Below, piece after piece: positions 23,720-35,412 of a DNA stretch of 64,000 nucleotides. The DNA lies in contig CATNEN010000014.1 of the NCBI GenBank assembly GCA_950097015.1, positions 310,001-374,000 of the forward strand, read 5' to 3'. Both the position numbers and the translations under genes were made by a program. A model generated the notes under the pieces. That model was not told the DNA's origin, searched no databases, and saw only the letters and a list, made by a program, of their open reading frames with translations. Position 1 is the first letter of the stretch, and each line of letters opens with the position of its first letter. Source of the DNA: Macrostomum hystrix. Its lineage: Eukaryota > Platyhelminthes > Macrostomidae.

Positions 23720-25093
23720 TGTGCTACGCAGAATTTAAAGTGAATTTTCAAATTCAGCACCTCTAGACCAACGATTATTTTCAATTCTAACGAATGTTTT
23801 AAAATGGAGCTGAAATCTCGAGTCAAGATTAGATAAGCTGGTAGGAGACGAAGCAATAATACCCGCTGCGTTATCGAATGTTGCATAGAATATGGCAAGA
23901 AAATTGTGACTACCAGCATGCAGCAGCATGCACGCATGCAACTTATAGTAACTATGGATATATTTATTTTGGACTGCAGCGTTAATTAAAGCCTTGATCC
24001 GGCGAAAAATATCGCAGATGTTGCACTTTTAGCTTCCCGAATGCATAATCCACTGGAATTGTGCAATTGGCTGACTCAAAACGAAAAACAATGTGAAATT
24101 ACTGACCTCTTGTAGTTAAGCTTTATTATTAGTTAGTATTTAATGTTATTATTCACAATTTTCGACAAAGTTATTTACCATTAATATGTATATCTAGCAT
24201 ATGTTCTTTTCGATAAGTTATTTAGAAATTACGAGTGAGCAACGAAAAAATCAAAGAACTTTGACTGTTCCATATTATTAATTGACATTCTTTTGCGTCA
24301 GCGTCGAAAATAATTAATATCATATTCACAACGATTGCTCAAGCTGCCAATCCAGCTAAAGGTACAGGTACGAAAACTTACGCTATCTTTTTTCTTATGA
24401 TACAGTGTCCCTGCTGAGTGAGCGAGCATTCTGGTAGGCATCGATCACTCCCTATGCACTTAGTGCAGTGTCGGTGAATCAGTGCAGGAGTTGCTCGCCT
24501 TTCGCTGTTTGTCACACAGACAATGTTCCGAAAGCTACATTTTATGTATATGCATTAAACTATCACTTTTCCGCATTGTAATTTCTATTGTTATTTAAGC
24601 CGGACAATGCGCGCTACATGTACCATTCATGTGTACCGCAATCCAGTCACACATGAACCTTACTTGCTTCTTGATTTTCAACAGACATGAAGCTCTTGTA
24701 CCGTAAGGCTAGGGCTCGATTACTTCTGGCGTGACGTGTCAGGCAGCGCCACTGCATACTGGAGTGGCTCGATTACATTCGGCGAGTTGTGATGACGCAG
24801 AATGGCCGCCACACGTTTAAAAACCCGAGCCCATGGCCTTCATGGCCTCTAAAATGGGCCTTACCGGTGTCACGTCTTATTTAACTTCTGCTTAATTTTA
24901 TTCGGCTGAAGGAAAAAATTCAAGAAAAGTATACGGTCGAATATTTTTATGTCGTCTAATTTTTTTCGGCCATCTAGAATTCTCTGACTCACTGAACAGA
25001 ACAAAAACTATCTCATGGCTTATTTTATTTTTCTTAAAATATTCCGACAACAGTAGATAGATGATTGCAGCAGATTGCATTACAGAGAAATTA
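23720..25093. other. Intergenic, upstream of EPDR
   Basis: AT-rich, with a higher-GC patch around 24400-24860 that shows no open frame of note. No gene recognised. Confidence 0.55.
23724..23725 (-). promoter_or_regulatory. Putative trans-splice acceptor before EPDR
   Basis: On the - strand, aattctgcgtag ends at 23724, 4 nt before the ATG at 23719. Confidence 0.4.
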
Positions 25094-25680
25094 CTACAAC
25101 AATCCAGGCCTTAAGAAAGTACTCATGCTCCAAATCACCAGTAAGAAATACTGTAAATCCCCTATTCGTAGTATTTCTTCATGTGACGGCCATTGATCGC
25201 TGTACTTTCCTGCGAGCCCGTACGGGTTATTGCTCAGGACACGTTCGACCGTGTAAACCTTGGCGCACCATGGCGTCTTCAGCTTGCCGCCTTTCCGATC
25301 GTCGCGGACAAAGTTCCACAGGACATGTCCCCGACGTTGAGGCTGAGGCTGCTGGCAGACGCCAGACACTGCTGATGGTACTGCTGCATGGCTTGCCGCG
25401 CCCGACGGATGCGCCGACGCATCAGCTCGACGGTCCGCCCACGCGCTTCTGCCTTTTTCTCTACATGACGGATCGTGACGTCACCGACCATGGCAGCGTC
25501 TGCTGGTCCGATCATCGATGCTGTCATTGGGAAGTCGCGGCTAGCGCCAGAACTGCGTCATCGACATACTCGTCCCATGCCGCAGAGTCGGAGTCCTGGT
25601 CGCACATTTTGCGCAGAGCTACGACTAAGCTCTGGTTGAGGCGCTCGCACTGACTTTTTGAGTTGACGTGCGTCGGGGTG
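25094..25680 (-). mobile_element. Integrase fossil of a retroelement
   Basis: Read on the - strand from 25680, the end of a DDE integrase core is clear: SQCERLNQSLVVALRKMC holds the catalytic Glu context, followed by WDEYVDDAVLALAATSQ and a stop near 25528. In a second frame RRRIRRARQAMQQYH leads to NVGDM. After a further frameshift comes a C-terminal integrase domain, VLWNFVRDDRKGGKLKTPWC and VERVLSNNPYGLAGKYSDQW. It therefore has at least two frame breaks and one stop. Reverse transcriptase and LTRs are not seen. A Ty3/gypsy element or a Ginger-type DNA transposon would both fit. Confidence 0.75.
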
Positions 25681-26504
25681 GCTGTGTGGCATTGGTGTTA
25701 ATATCAGCCTTGTGCTCAGCCCCGTGGCTTGGTGTCCAACTGCTCGTTTTTTCTCTTATGTTAGTTTGACTCAGTCTTAGTCCCCAATTTTTTATCTTCG
25801 CCTAATAATTTGGCAGTTCTATCACACTAATTCGATATTTGTGTAATTTTACGTTGCTAACTAACGGACTAAACTTGCTAAATATTGCCAACGCGCTGGA
25901 CTGACTGGACGTTTATTTGGAGTTATTTGTTTTCGTGCAACTTGCTTTGTGTGAGGGCTGTTTTCCAAAAACATCCAGAATATAATAACATGCAAAAGTT
26001 TCGCATAATTTATCCTGCGTCAAATTAGTGTCTCTAAATGTTGTTACTGCCGCTGTGATGTTGCGGCCATTACGACATGCGGTCGTTGTGTCAAATGGGG
26101 CAATTTTGATGTGTGCTATTTCGCCCGTTTTGACATGGAACCTGAAAACCGCGATTGCAAAACCAGTCGGTGCGCAAGTGCATTTTTCTTTCACACTTGA
26201 AGCACAGCAAATTCTAACTAATATAAATGTATGGGCCTATCTTTCTTTTTCAGGATAAAATGGTAAACTATACGAGCATTGCTGTAAGTTAAGCATGGCA
26301 TTCACTTACACTAGGCCTACATCTAACTAAGTTGAAGTGTTGTGGTAATGTTCCGGTCTTTCCTCTCTTGTTTTGTGTTACTATTATTTTAAAACCTACT
26401 GATGCCACCAAAGCTTTTCTAGTGCTTATTAATATCACATCAGTGTCACTGTGACTTTTATTATCCTAATTGATATCAATTGTCTGAGGATTATTGTACA
26501 TTGT
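25681..26504. other. AT-rich intergenic region
   Basis: No gene recognised. The 93-codon - strand frame at 25913-26194 has no family features. Confidence 0.5.
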
Positions 26505-27360
26505 AATATCTAATGACAAGTTTTATTCTCCACGTGGGTTTATATTATATTGTAGGCCTAATATCTAATTACTGAATTTATTCGCCCTGTGGGTTTATAT
26601 TGGGTGCCAGGCTTTTTGGCGACAGTTGATTTCAGTGACATGAAAAATTGTGACTTCGGCGACAAGTAATGTTAAATTAGGCAACAAGTACGTCAACAAT
26701 AACAACGATGCTTTTTGTCTGAGTACAACAGTGTGTTTCCAAGAGCGTTCTAACTCAATCCAAGTCAAAGTCAATCCAATTGTCATTGAAAACTGTAGAC
26801 CCAAGGATACTACAGTGACAAAGCTGCCTTGGTGATGGGGCTCGCTCACACAATTGGTTGGTCTCTTCAGGTTGGTGGGTAGGGCCTACAAAGTCCAAGT
26901 GCGGATATTTATCAAGCTTCTTATCCTGACAAACAATCAGCACGTCACAGGATTGCTTGTCAGAGCACACGTGTTCATTACATTTAACAAAAAAGGAAAG
27001 TATTTCGTAGGCTATAGCCAGTAGGTGGTTACGGTAGGATTTAGACGCATTGGTTTTGTTAGTAGCCTAAGAAGAGACTAAATACCAGTAAATAGCCATA
27101 GAAAGTGATTTGTGAAAGTGAAAGATAAACTTCTTAGCCGAAGTCACAATTTTCAGTGTGACCAAAATTAACTGTCACCGCAATGCCTGGAATGCTTTTG
27201 TATTACATTGCAATATCTAATTACAGCAATTTTTTCTCCCTGGGTTTATATTAGACTGTAATATCTAATTTATAGGGTTTATTCTCACTGTGGGTTTTAA
27301 CTTTATATTAGGCCTACACTGTAATATCTAATTATAGAGTTTATTCTCCCTGTGGAGTTA
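26505..27360. repeat. Degenerate ~50-bp array (aatatctaat ... tgtgggtttatatt)
   Basis: Imperfect units recur at about 26505, 26558, 27210, 27251 and 27320. Each has (t)aatatctaatt, then tttattctccctgtggg. The array is interrupted by the inverted-repeat element at 26607-27190. Confidence 0.7.
26607..27190. mobile_element. Foldback/MITE-like element, ~584 bp, ~55-bp terminal inverted repeats
   Basis: The left end reads ccaggctttttggcgacagt through aaaaattgtgacttcggc. The reverse complement of the right end reads ccaggcattgcggtgacagt through gaaaattgtgacttcggc. The ends match with scattered substitutions. No transposase is inside. It sits within the ~50-bp array, which suggests insertion into it. 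Confidence 0.75.
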
Positions 27361-27595
27361 TGTTCAATAAACTGCTAAGTGGGTTGATTTCGTTTATTCA
27401 TATAACATATTAAGTTAGCTAGGCCCCATATATAATACAGTGGTAGCATTTCTCTGTGCTAAGTCTCTGATCTTAGCTGTTAAATTCTCACTTGTGTCCT
27501 AGTGCTTATATTTTGATAATTAAAAGGTTTGATTATAAAGACCAAACAAAGATATAAAACTAACAAACAAAGTCTCACAAAGACTAAACTATACC

Positions 27596-27876
27596 CATAC
27601 ATGCGCAACCTCCCAAATCTTAGCCGGCCGTGCGACTTAGTTTTTGCTCTCATTTGCGACTTAGTTCATTTCATTGCTCTATTTACGACTTAGTTTGCTC
27701 TCATTTGCTCTCTTTTTCTCTCCCCTTTTTCCTTTTCTTCACGCCTTCCTTTTTTGTCCCTTGGTCCCCCCTTTGATTTTTTTGCGCTTGGTCAATTGGT
27801 TTTTGCGACTTACCTTGCTTGGCCCTCGTTTCACCCGGCCGGTTCGGCCGGGTCGGCCGGGTGTTGCGCATGTATG
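27596..27876. mobile_element. 281-bp MITE with 14-bp TIRs and 8-bp target duplication (hAT-like)
   Basis: catacatgcgcaac at 27596-27609 is the exact inverted complement of gttgcgcatgtatg at 27863-27876. The 8 bp actatacc flank it on both sides (27588-27595 and 27877-27884). An 8-bp duplication is the hallmark of hAT transposons. The inside has repeated gcgacttag motifs, a long pyrimidine tract and a GC-rich ggccggttcggccgggtcgg near the right end. Non-coding, so non-autonomous. Confidence 0.88.
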
Positions 27877-27939
27877 ACTATACCCTTGAACTAAGTTAGT
27901 CCCTGAAACAACCAAATTTCTGGAAAAGGTTTTAATTTT

Positions 27940-28960
27940 TTTAATTAGTTGATAGGCCTACTGTTCTTATCAAAGTTGTTGTAGACCTATGCTTATTCAA
28001 ATACTTAAACTTAAAACTAAAAAACTTTTGAGTGTCTTAAGTTATTTGCATTTTGTACCTCTTATTTCAATTCAATTTGGTAGTGTTTATGTATTTAATC
28101 TGGTAGCATAATAATTTCAATATGGCCTATATTTATCCTCTCTATTTACTTTTACTTATGCTTATCTATATTATTTTTGTAAGTACCTTTTATGAGTCTT
28201 TATCACTATTTCTCTGTCTTTATCCTTTTTATCACTCTTTATAAATCTTTCTTAAGTCTTATCGCTCTTCAATTACTCTTCAATCAATCTTCAATTACTC
28301 TTCAATCAATCTTCAATTCAGTCTTCAGTCATCTAGGCTTTACCAGTGGCTTTACCACTATCTCAGTTGACCTCCCTACTAGTTAGATTTAAACGCACAC
28401 AGTAAATGAGAAGATGACTTCAAATAAAAAGAAAAGCACACAATAAAACACAATATATACAACACATAAAACTATAAGTGAACATATAAGCACCAACATA
28501 TAAAAATAATGGCACTGAAAGACAACATAAAAACCCTTCACCTTAAAAGTAAGTCCATAAATGTTCTTCACTTCCTTCTCAGAATGTGCACAGGGCTGGC
28601 AATGCTCGGTAGTAAGGCCAGCCGATCTGCCAGAAAATTCATCAAAACTCTATGTTAATGCCTTTCCAATGGCGAGTTGCCTCGCCAGTCACTGTGCTAT
28701 GGCTTGTAATGCAGTGACTGCATGCTGATGAATGTCGTCATGCTCTTCCATATTTGTGTGCCTTGAGGATATGATTGCTCATGTGTGGAATGCCATACTC
28801 TCTCCATATATTCCATCAGATCATGGATCATTTTCTCTCTTTTCTCTTCTTCTGGCATTGGCTGGACATGCGCAACACCCAGCCAAACCGCATGTACATG
28901 AACTGCCCAAGTTCACAAGTGCGCCGGACGCTGTCCGCGAATACCCCTATTGGCTCCAAT
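27940..28960 (-). mobile_element. Old partial copy of the 4.68 kb LTR element
   Basis: 27940-28386 is a diverged and shortened relative of the LTRs at 33143 and 37057 (shared caaagttgttgtag, tttatgtatttaatctggtag, tctcagttgacctccctactag). 28560-28960 matches the 3' end of the element's 34188-35006 reading frame in the same orientation (gccagccgatctg, gtcatgctcttccata). It is broken by stops. Confidence 0.8.
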
Positions 28961-29739
28961 AGGGAATAAACGCGTGTAAAGCAATGGGGAGGAAGGATGG
29001 AAAATAGGGAGACAATGTAAAAAATGAGAGCATAGTTCGCACTGAGGAAAACAACAATCCGAAAATTACAGGCAGAAAGAGAAGCAAACAGGTGCAGAAA
29101 AGCACAAAAACATACACAAGGTGGGGAGAAACATAAAAACATGTGACGATAAATTGATGAAGATGGTAAGTCCATAGCGGCGACAGTTAAAGTTCACTTT
29201 CAGTATTAGAGTCAGTTCCGAATATGTGGTGTAGCGGTAGCACTTTATTCTCGTTATACACTGGGATGCACAACAAGCAGAGAGTAAGAAAAGTAAAGGT
29301 GCAGGAGCTCAACAATGGCAATAGTAATAATGGCACAGTGAGGCAAAGAACGGAAATAGTACGAGAAGCTAGGACAGACATGAGAGAGTGGATGAAAAGC
29401 AGTGACGGTGGAGAGGCAGAACGAACAGGCAGTGGAGCGCGAGCAGGCCCAAAGCACTCAGTTAAATAAACTTAAAAATGTGGTAAAAATCCCTTAAAGA
29501 AAGAGTTTCCCTTTGGAAATATTTAATTCTAATCATTCTGAAGTAATTGCAACTGCTAACATAGTGAAAAATGTCAATGGGGCCAAACTGACTACAATAA
29601 GTGCAATTGACAAGGCTTTCAGTATAACCTTTTTGGGGAGGTATTCAGATTTCAATTTTAAGTAAATGTTTAAATCATTTTTGTCTCTGAAAAGACTATT
29701 AAAATAGAAGTGTGGCTTGTAAATTTGTTTTAAGAGGTT
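28961..29739. other. Spacer between element remnants
   Basis: No gene recognised. A tRNA-like stretch (gtggtgtagcggtagcac at 29226-29243) lacks a B box and a cloverleaf. Confidence 0.45.
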
Positions 29740-29740
29740 C

Positions 29741-29762
29741 ATGCCGTGTCATGTCATGTCAT
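29741..29762 (-). repeat. LINE 3' tail, (tcatg)n
   Basis: tcatgccgtgtcatgtcatg on + marks the 3' terminus of the LINE on the - strand. Confidence 0.5.
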
Positions 29763-32700
29763 AGACTATTGTGATTTTTAAGGTCATGGATTTTTTGTCT
29801 GGAAGGCTTTAGTAGGCTTGCTTAGAACAAGGTTCTTATCCTTTAAAAATGTGCTAAAAGAAACAGTGTCAGAGAGGTGTTTGAGATCCAGGTTATTAAG
29901 TTGAGTAGTAATTGTCCTCTTCCATGGATCAGATGTGTTGGCATTGTTAATAAAGAGTGTTAGAATAGTTGTTTGATTAATTTTTTTGTGGTTAAGCTTT
30001 AACCAGTAGAGGAGGTACCTTTTCTTGATAATTTCTGATATAGGTAGAATAATAAGTTCATTAAGGATAACTTTATTGCTTGTGCAAGAAGGAAGGTTAA
30101 GAAGGACTTTGTAGAATTAAGTTTGGATTTTGTCAAGCTCAGCAAGTTTAGAGTGGCTTGCTAATGGACCCAGACCTCACATCCATAAGTGATGACAGTA
30201 ATGACAAGAGTCTCAAATAAGTGCTTATTAAGCAAGATGTCAATGGATGTATTCTTAATCCTATAAAGAAGTGAAAACATTGCTGCATAACCTTGTTTTG
30301 CTTGGTAGTCCAAGCAGGCTATAAAATTCAGGTGACTGTCAAATGTGATACCTAGATACTTGAAGCTTTCAATAATTTCAATGGGTTCATTTTTATAGAT
30401 AAATTGGAGGTTATTAGTCATATCATTTGAGCTCTTAACCCTTTTAGAGTTGCTAAATATGACCACTTTGGTCTTATCAATTTTCAAATCCAAGTATTTT
30501 TGCTGGCAATAAAGTTCTGTGCAATTATTCTGGGATTGAAGTTCAGCTGCTGAGTTTGCAAGAAGAGCCTGATCATCAGCAAAAATGAGACTATGTGGGT
30601 TGGATTGTCTTTGATAAATATAATTGATATTTGCTAACTCAGGAACTCTACAATATCATCAATTATAGTTCAATAAGAGAAGTAGAGAGAGGGTTGCCTT
30701 GGAGAACACCTTTTGAGATGCTGAAAGATGTCCTTTGCTTGTCTTGACCTAATGAGAAGCTGGCCTTGGAGTACATATCCCTTATAATGTTATAAACACG
30801 ACCATTGATACCTTTCTTTTCTAGCTTGTGCCATAGTGTTGGTAGATGGATGCTGTCAAATGCTTTTTTGTAATCTTTGAAGCAGACAAATATAGGCTTT
30901 TTGATAGCCATTGACGTACTAATGATATTATATAAATTAAAACATTGGTCTATAGTACTATGGATAGGTTTAAAGCCATATTGGAGGTCTGGGATAAGGT
31001 TGTTATCAGCAATAAGGAGATCAAGCCAAGATTTAATAATAGTACAGAAGAGTTTACCAAGGAGTGGCTGCACACAAAATCCTCTATAGCTAGCAGGATT
31101 CTTTTTGTCACCAGAACCTTTGAAGATAGGATGTAAAGAATTATTGATCCAATCAGAAGGGAAAATACAAAGATCTAGAAGTTTGTTAAACAAGAGGCAT
31201 AAAGAACTTGCCAAATCTTCATGAAAAAATTTAAAGCTGTCTGCATAAAGTTAGTTGTTGCTAGTTGCCTTTTTTATTTAAGATATTTAATGCTATTAGA
31301 AATTTCAGTGATAGTAAAGGCTGAATTAAATGCCTCAATTCCAGATAGACTACTAATTCCTAGGTTAAGATCATAAGTGAGCAGATTATCTGGTGTATGC
31401 TCAGTTGATAGTCTCTGAAAGTGTTTAGCAAAAGAAATAACATCATAGATATAACTACTTTCTATTGGTTTTTCCTTTAGCAATCTCCATAGTTCTTTAG
31501 GGTTATTAGTAATAAGGGCTCTTTTAATATCATTCTCTTTGCAAATAATGTTTTCATGCTTCCAAAGTGCCAATTCTTTTTCATAACCTTTCCTTGCTTG
31601 CAACTTATTATTCCTATTTAGCAAGTGCTGGATAAAGCTTATATTTTCTACAAGAGTGATGAAATTTATTACAAAGATCTTTAAGTTTTTGTGGAAGACA
31701 AGAGTGACATCCTTATTATAGGTAGAGGAAATACAGTTTTGAACATCAAGAAGTTTGGCTGTAAAATGACCAATAAAATCATCATGGGTATTATTCCTGA
31801 TAGTAACTATATCTGGGTTAAGAGAATGAAGAGCTTTTAAATAAATATCTTATTGATGCTGGAATATAGGGTCACTGTTGATAGATGGGTTTTCAAAAAT
31901 AGTGTGAGTAGTTGTATTACTTTTTTTATTCATTTTCTTCTGAGCTACTATGTTAATCTTTGTCAGAAGAGGTAAGTGGTCACTAAAAATGCTTTTATTT
32001 TTTACTTTAAGATCAATGATTCTTATAAGAAGGCCACAAGAGACAATACAGAAATCAATTGTAGAAATACCTTTGTCAGAAAAGAAAGTGAAAGCACCAT
32101 CTGGATCAGACCTTGTTCTACCATTAATAATATGAAGATTGTTAGCATTAAGAATTTGGAGGAGTTTGGTATCTAAAGTGCATATCTTTTTGTGGACATG
32201 TTTTTTATTTGAATAGCAAGAGGAATATGAGGATTCAAGTGATAAATGATATTATTACCATCCCCATGTGGCTCCTTGAAGGAGCCAACATGTGCATTTA
32301 AGTCTCCAAAAATAATCAAGTTGATAGCATTAGGTTCATTTCAACAAACAATATTATCAATAATACTATAAATGTCATTCCAAATATCTTCATTATAGTA
32401 CTTAGAGCTTTTAGGAGGAATATAAATGTTAAAGAGAATAAATGAATCAGCTGGATAAGAGATATTCTTAAAAAGTATGACTTGAATATTAGGAAAAGTA
32501 TTATCAGGATCTAAGCAGAGATAACATTTTAAATATCATTGAGATCTTTCTTATATGCTAAAAAGGCCACCAGAAGCTCTATCTAAACTGATATTAGAGT
32601 GTTTAGAAGCATCCTTGAAAATCAAGTCAAATGAATTTTTTTAAGTTTTTACTAAGATTAGTGCTACTAAGATAAGAAGAGTTCTGAATCCATGTTTCTT

Positions 32701-33138
32701 GAATACAAATAATATCATAATTAAGAAGATCATTGTTGTCAATATCATCATTTAGGTCAAGCTTAGACAATTCAATTCCTTGCTTATATGTGTACATACC
32801 ATTGATGTTCCAGCTAAAGAAAGTAAGGTTATAATTTAGGTTATGTCTATAGATATGAAGATCTTTAAGGATATCAACAACGTTTTGATGAAGAAAGTAA
32901 GGAGAGAAAGGAGGAGGAGACTCCAGATAATGGAGGAAGCAAGGAGTATAAGAGATCCTAGAGAGCAAGGGAATAGAATGAGATGGAATAGAAGGAGGAC
33001 TGGCAGATGAAAGATAAACAGGGGAGTTCACAGGAACAAAAGGTTTAGGAAAAGCAAAAAAATATTGACCAGGATCAATAGAATGCAATGGAAAAATTGG
33101 CAGGCAAAAAAGGGTAGGGTTTGGCACTTTAGAGGGAG

Positions 33139-33142
33139 GTAG
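33139..33142. repeat. Target-site duplication GTAG (left)
   Basis: GTAG directly precedes the TG of the left LTR. The same four bases follow the right LTR at 37824-37827. Confidence 0.75.
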
Positions 33143-33909
33143 TGTTGTAGGGCTAAATTAATTCTACCGCTGTCACCAAAGTTGTCCTAGGCCTCTGCCT
33201 ATATTCAATATTAATCCTAACAATGCCACCAAAGTTGTTACCGGGCCAATTGTAATCCTATTGCTGTTACCAAAGTTGTTATAGGCCTTTTATACTTTTG
33301 TCAATCTTATGAATGTCTTTAATTATTCGCTTTATCTCAATTCAAATTGGTAACGTTTATGTATTCAAGTATGGTAGCGTTATGTATTTAATCTGGTAGC
33401 GTTATACTTTCAGTATGGCCGGTATCTTTATAGTATTATTTCTATAAGTACTTTGTATCAATCTTTACCCGTCTTTATCCGTCTTCAATTATCATTCAGT
33501 TAACCTTCAATTCAATCTTCAGTTCAGTCTTCAATTTCAATCTTCAGTCCGTTTCATAGGGCTTTCCAGTGGATCTAGAGTTACAGCTTTTCTTCACTCT
33601 ATTTACTTCTCTTTCACAATGTTTCTTTCGCAAATAACTTCAATATGAACACTTCAAGATTCAAGCTTTCTTTACTTTGAACTCTTTTCCCAATCGAGGT
33701 GGTACGAGTTGGTTTTTCTCTCTTCGCTTCGGTGTATTTATACTAAAAATTCCCTTCATCTCCGCGACTTCAGTATAACTATTTTAATTTTCGGTGCAGA
33801 CAAACAAATGGTGCATTTAAACAAAATTTACGTAACATTAAAACAAAAAATATTTAATTTCGCGGGAACACTTTCTAGGAAAAATAAAACAATCGGAAAC
33901 CCTATCTCA
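33143..33909 (-). repeat. Left LTR (3' LTR), 767 bp
   Basis: TG...CA ends. The segment next to its TGTTGTAGGG end has three to four degenerate copies of ccgctgtcaccaaagttgt, which resemble the primer-binding-site region. Confidence 0.9.
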
Positions 33910-34187
33910 ACTGATCTCCCTACTAGACATATTTGAATGCATGCAAGAAGTGAAAATATGGCTAAGCAACACATGAATTTACACAAAATAGGATAAATGG
34001 CTAAAATACAGAAAGAACACAATAAAACACGTTTATACAAAAGTAGGATATATGGTATTAAATGGTTAAAACACATGAATTTATACAACATAGAACAAAA
34101 TAGATGACACTAAATGACATAGAGCAAAATACAACACAAAACCTTTCACCAAAAATGTAAGTCCATAGTTGTCTCTCCTCTTCATAT

Positions 34188-35006
34188 TCAAAATGCGCAT
34201 GGGGCCGGCAGAGCTCTATAATATGGCCAGCCGATCTGCTTGAAGGCCCACCGGAACTCCATATTTGTTACCTTCCGGTGAAGGACTACCTCGCTTGATG
34301 TTGAACTGCGGTGCACGTTGTGTGCCACCGCTTGTAGTACCGTGACTGCCTGGTGTTGTGGCAGACTTCTCAGAGCCGTCATGCTCTTCCATACATGAGC
34401 CCTCTGCGGATAGGACTGCTCATATGTATGGAAGGCTACTTTTTCCATGTATTCTGTTAAGTCATGTACCATCTTTTCTTTTTCCTCGTCCTCTGGCGTA
34501 GGCTGAGTCACCTGCACAGGCTGGAGCACCGTGGGCGTCGTTAGTGGCGGTTGCGGCACAACCTGTGGCGGCTGAGGCACAACTTGCGGCGCCTGAGACA
34601 CCGCTTGCGACGGCTGAGGCGCGGCTCGTGATGGCTGAGGCACGGCTCGTGATGGCTGCGGCTTGGGCTGCATTTCTCTCTTGGCTCTAGATTCCATTGG
34701 TACAGGCCGCAGTTGCTGCGGCGCCGGCCCAGCCGAGTTGCGACTAGCAGATGCGCCATCCTTTGTAGTTAGCCGAATTACCGATTTAAGGCGATTTCCG
34801 CCATCAGTCGCGCACGCCGCTTGTGCCGTCTTTGCCTGCTTGATCGCCACCGGCGATGGTGTCCGTAGCCTTTTTGATGCCATAGGTACGGCGACTGGCA
34901 GTTTGGGTCGCGTAGCCACTCTCTCTGGTGCTGCTTCCATGTTCTCTTGGGCAGATCCTCCTTCACTTAACAATTCTTGTAGAAAGTCGTCTAAGTCACA
35001 ATCCAT
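34188..35006 (-). CDS. LTR-element protein of unknown function (gag-position)
   Basis: 272 codons from the ATG at 35006. It has an acidic N-terminus (MDCDLDDFLQELLSEGG), a middle of Pro-Gln repeats (PQPSRAV and variants) and a C-terminal segment rich in Trp, His and Tyr (YEQSYPQRAHVWKSMTALR). The C-terminal part is the one conserved in the older copy at 28560-28960, and its N-terminus is repeated at 39095-39215. The family is unknown. Its position before the 3' LTR and its length suit an accessory or gag-like protein. Confidence 0.6.
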   Translation of the reverse strand: MDCDLDDFLQELLSEGGSAQENMEAAPERVATRPKLPVAVPMASKRLRTPSPVAIKQAKTAQAACATDGGNRLKSVIRLTTKDGASASRNSAGPAPQQLRPVPMESRAKREMQPKPQPSRAVPQPSRAAPQPSQAVSQAPQVVPQPPQVVPQPPLTTPTVLQPVQVTQPTPEDEEKEKMVHDLTEYMEKVAFHTYEQSYPQRAHVWKSMTALRSLPQHQAVTVLQAVAHNVHRSSTSSEVVLHRKVTNMEFRWAFKQIGWPYYRALPAPCAF

Positions 35007-35412
35007 TGTTAGCAATTTTCACGTCTTTGGCACCTTCTTAACAGATTTCTCTGGCGGGCTTTAGGTGGTCTTATTATACATACTAAAAACTGGACCGCAT
35101 CATTGTGTCCGGGCTCCCCAGGGATCTGAGGGCCACTTTTGACAGTCTTATTCTGCCATGTCATATATCACACTCTTTTCAATTCAATTTCCGACTTTAT
35201 TAATTGCAATTTTACTTTCATGTTTGGATTCTTTTTATAGATCTTAATCTCCTGAATACATTGGTCTTTTTTATTTTTTCAATATCTTTTTCTTATCAAT
35301 TTTTATTTGCTTTTTAAGTTTTTCTTATTTTAAATCTTAATTGTTTAACATTGGTTTAAATGCGAATCTGATTCAACTCGCCTCCCATTGTTCTCTATTG
35401 TTCTCGAAATCA

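Larger units (their letters stand above)
29740..33142 (-). mobile_element. LINE, ORF2 half (endonuclease + reverse transcriptase), degraded
   Basis: A non-LTR retrotransposon read on the - strand. The AP endonuclease begins with FFSWNINGMYTYKQG and CIQETWIQ (32627-33127). Further motifs lie in broken frames: FGDLNAHVG (about 32290), GRTRSDPDGAFTF with STIDF (about 32050-32120) and SDHLP (about 31980). The reverse transcriptase has a fairly open frame at 30663-31214 (NNSLHPIFKGSGDKKNPASY, CFKDYKKAFDSI, GVLQGNPLS), then the catalytic FADD near 30575, and a thumb region at 30161-30493 (FKYLGITFDSHL). The 3' end has a tcatg simple repeat near 29741-29762. Several stops and frameshifts make it inactive. 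Its ORF1 lies at 37824-38400, beyond the inserted LTR element. Confidence 0.88.

Noticed and set aside
25913-26194. 93-codon - strand frame with several Cys
   Set aside because: No family similarity, and it overlaps an equal frame on +.
29226-29275. tRNA-like 5' half (gtggtgtagcggtagcac)
   Set aside because: No B box (ggttcgaatcc type) and no acceptor-stem pairing; at best a SINE-like scrap.
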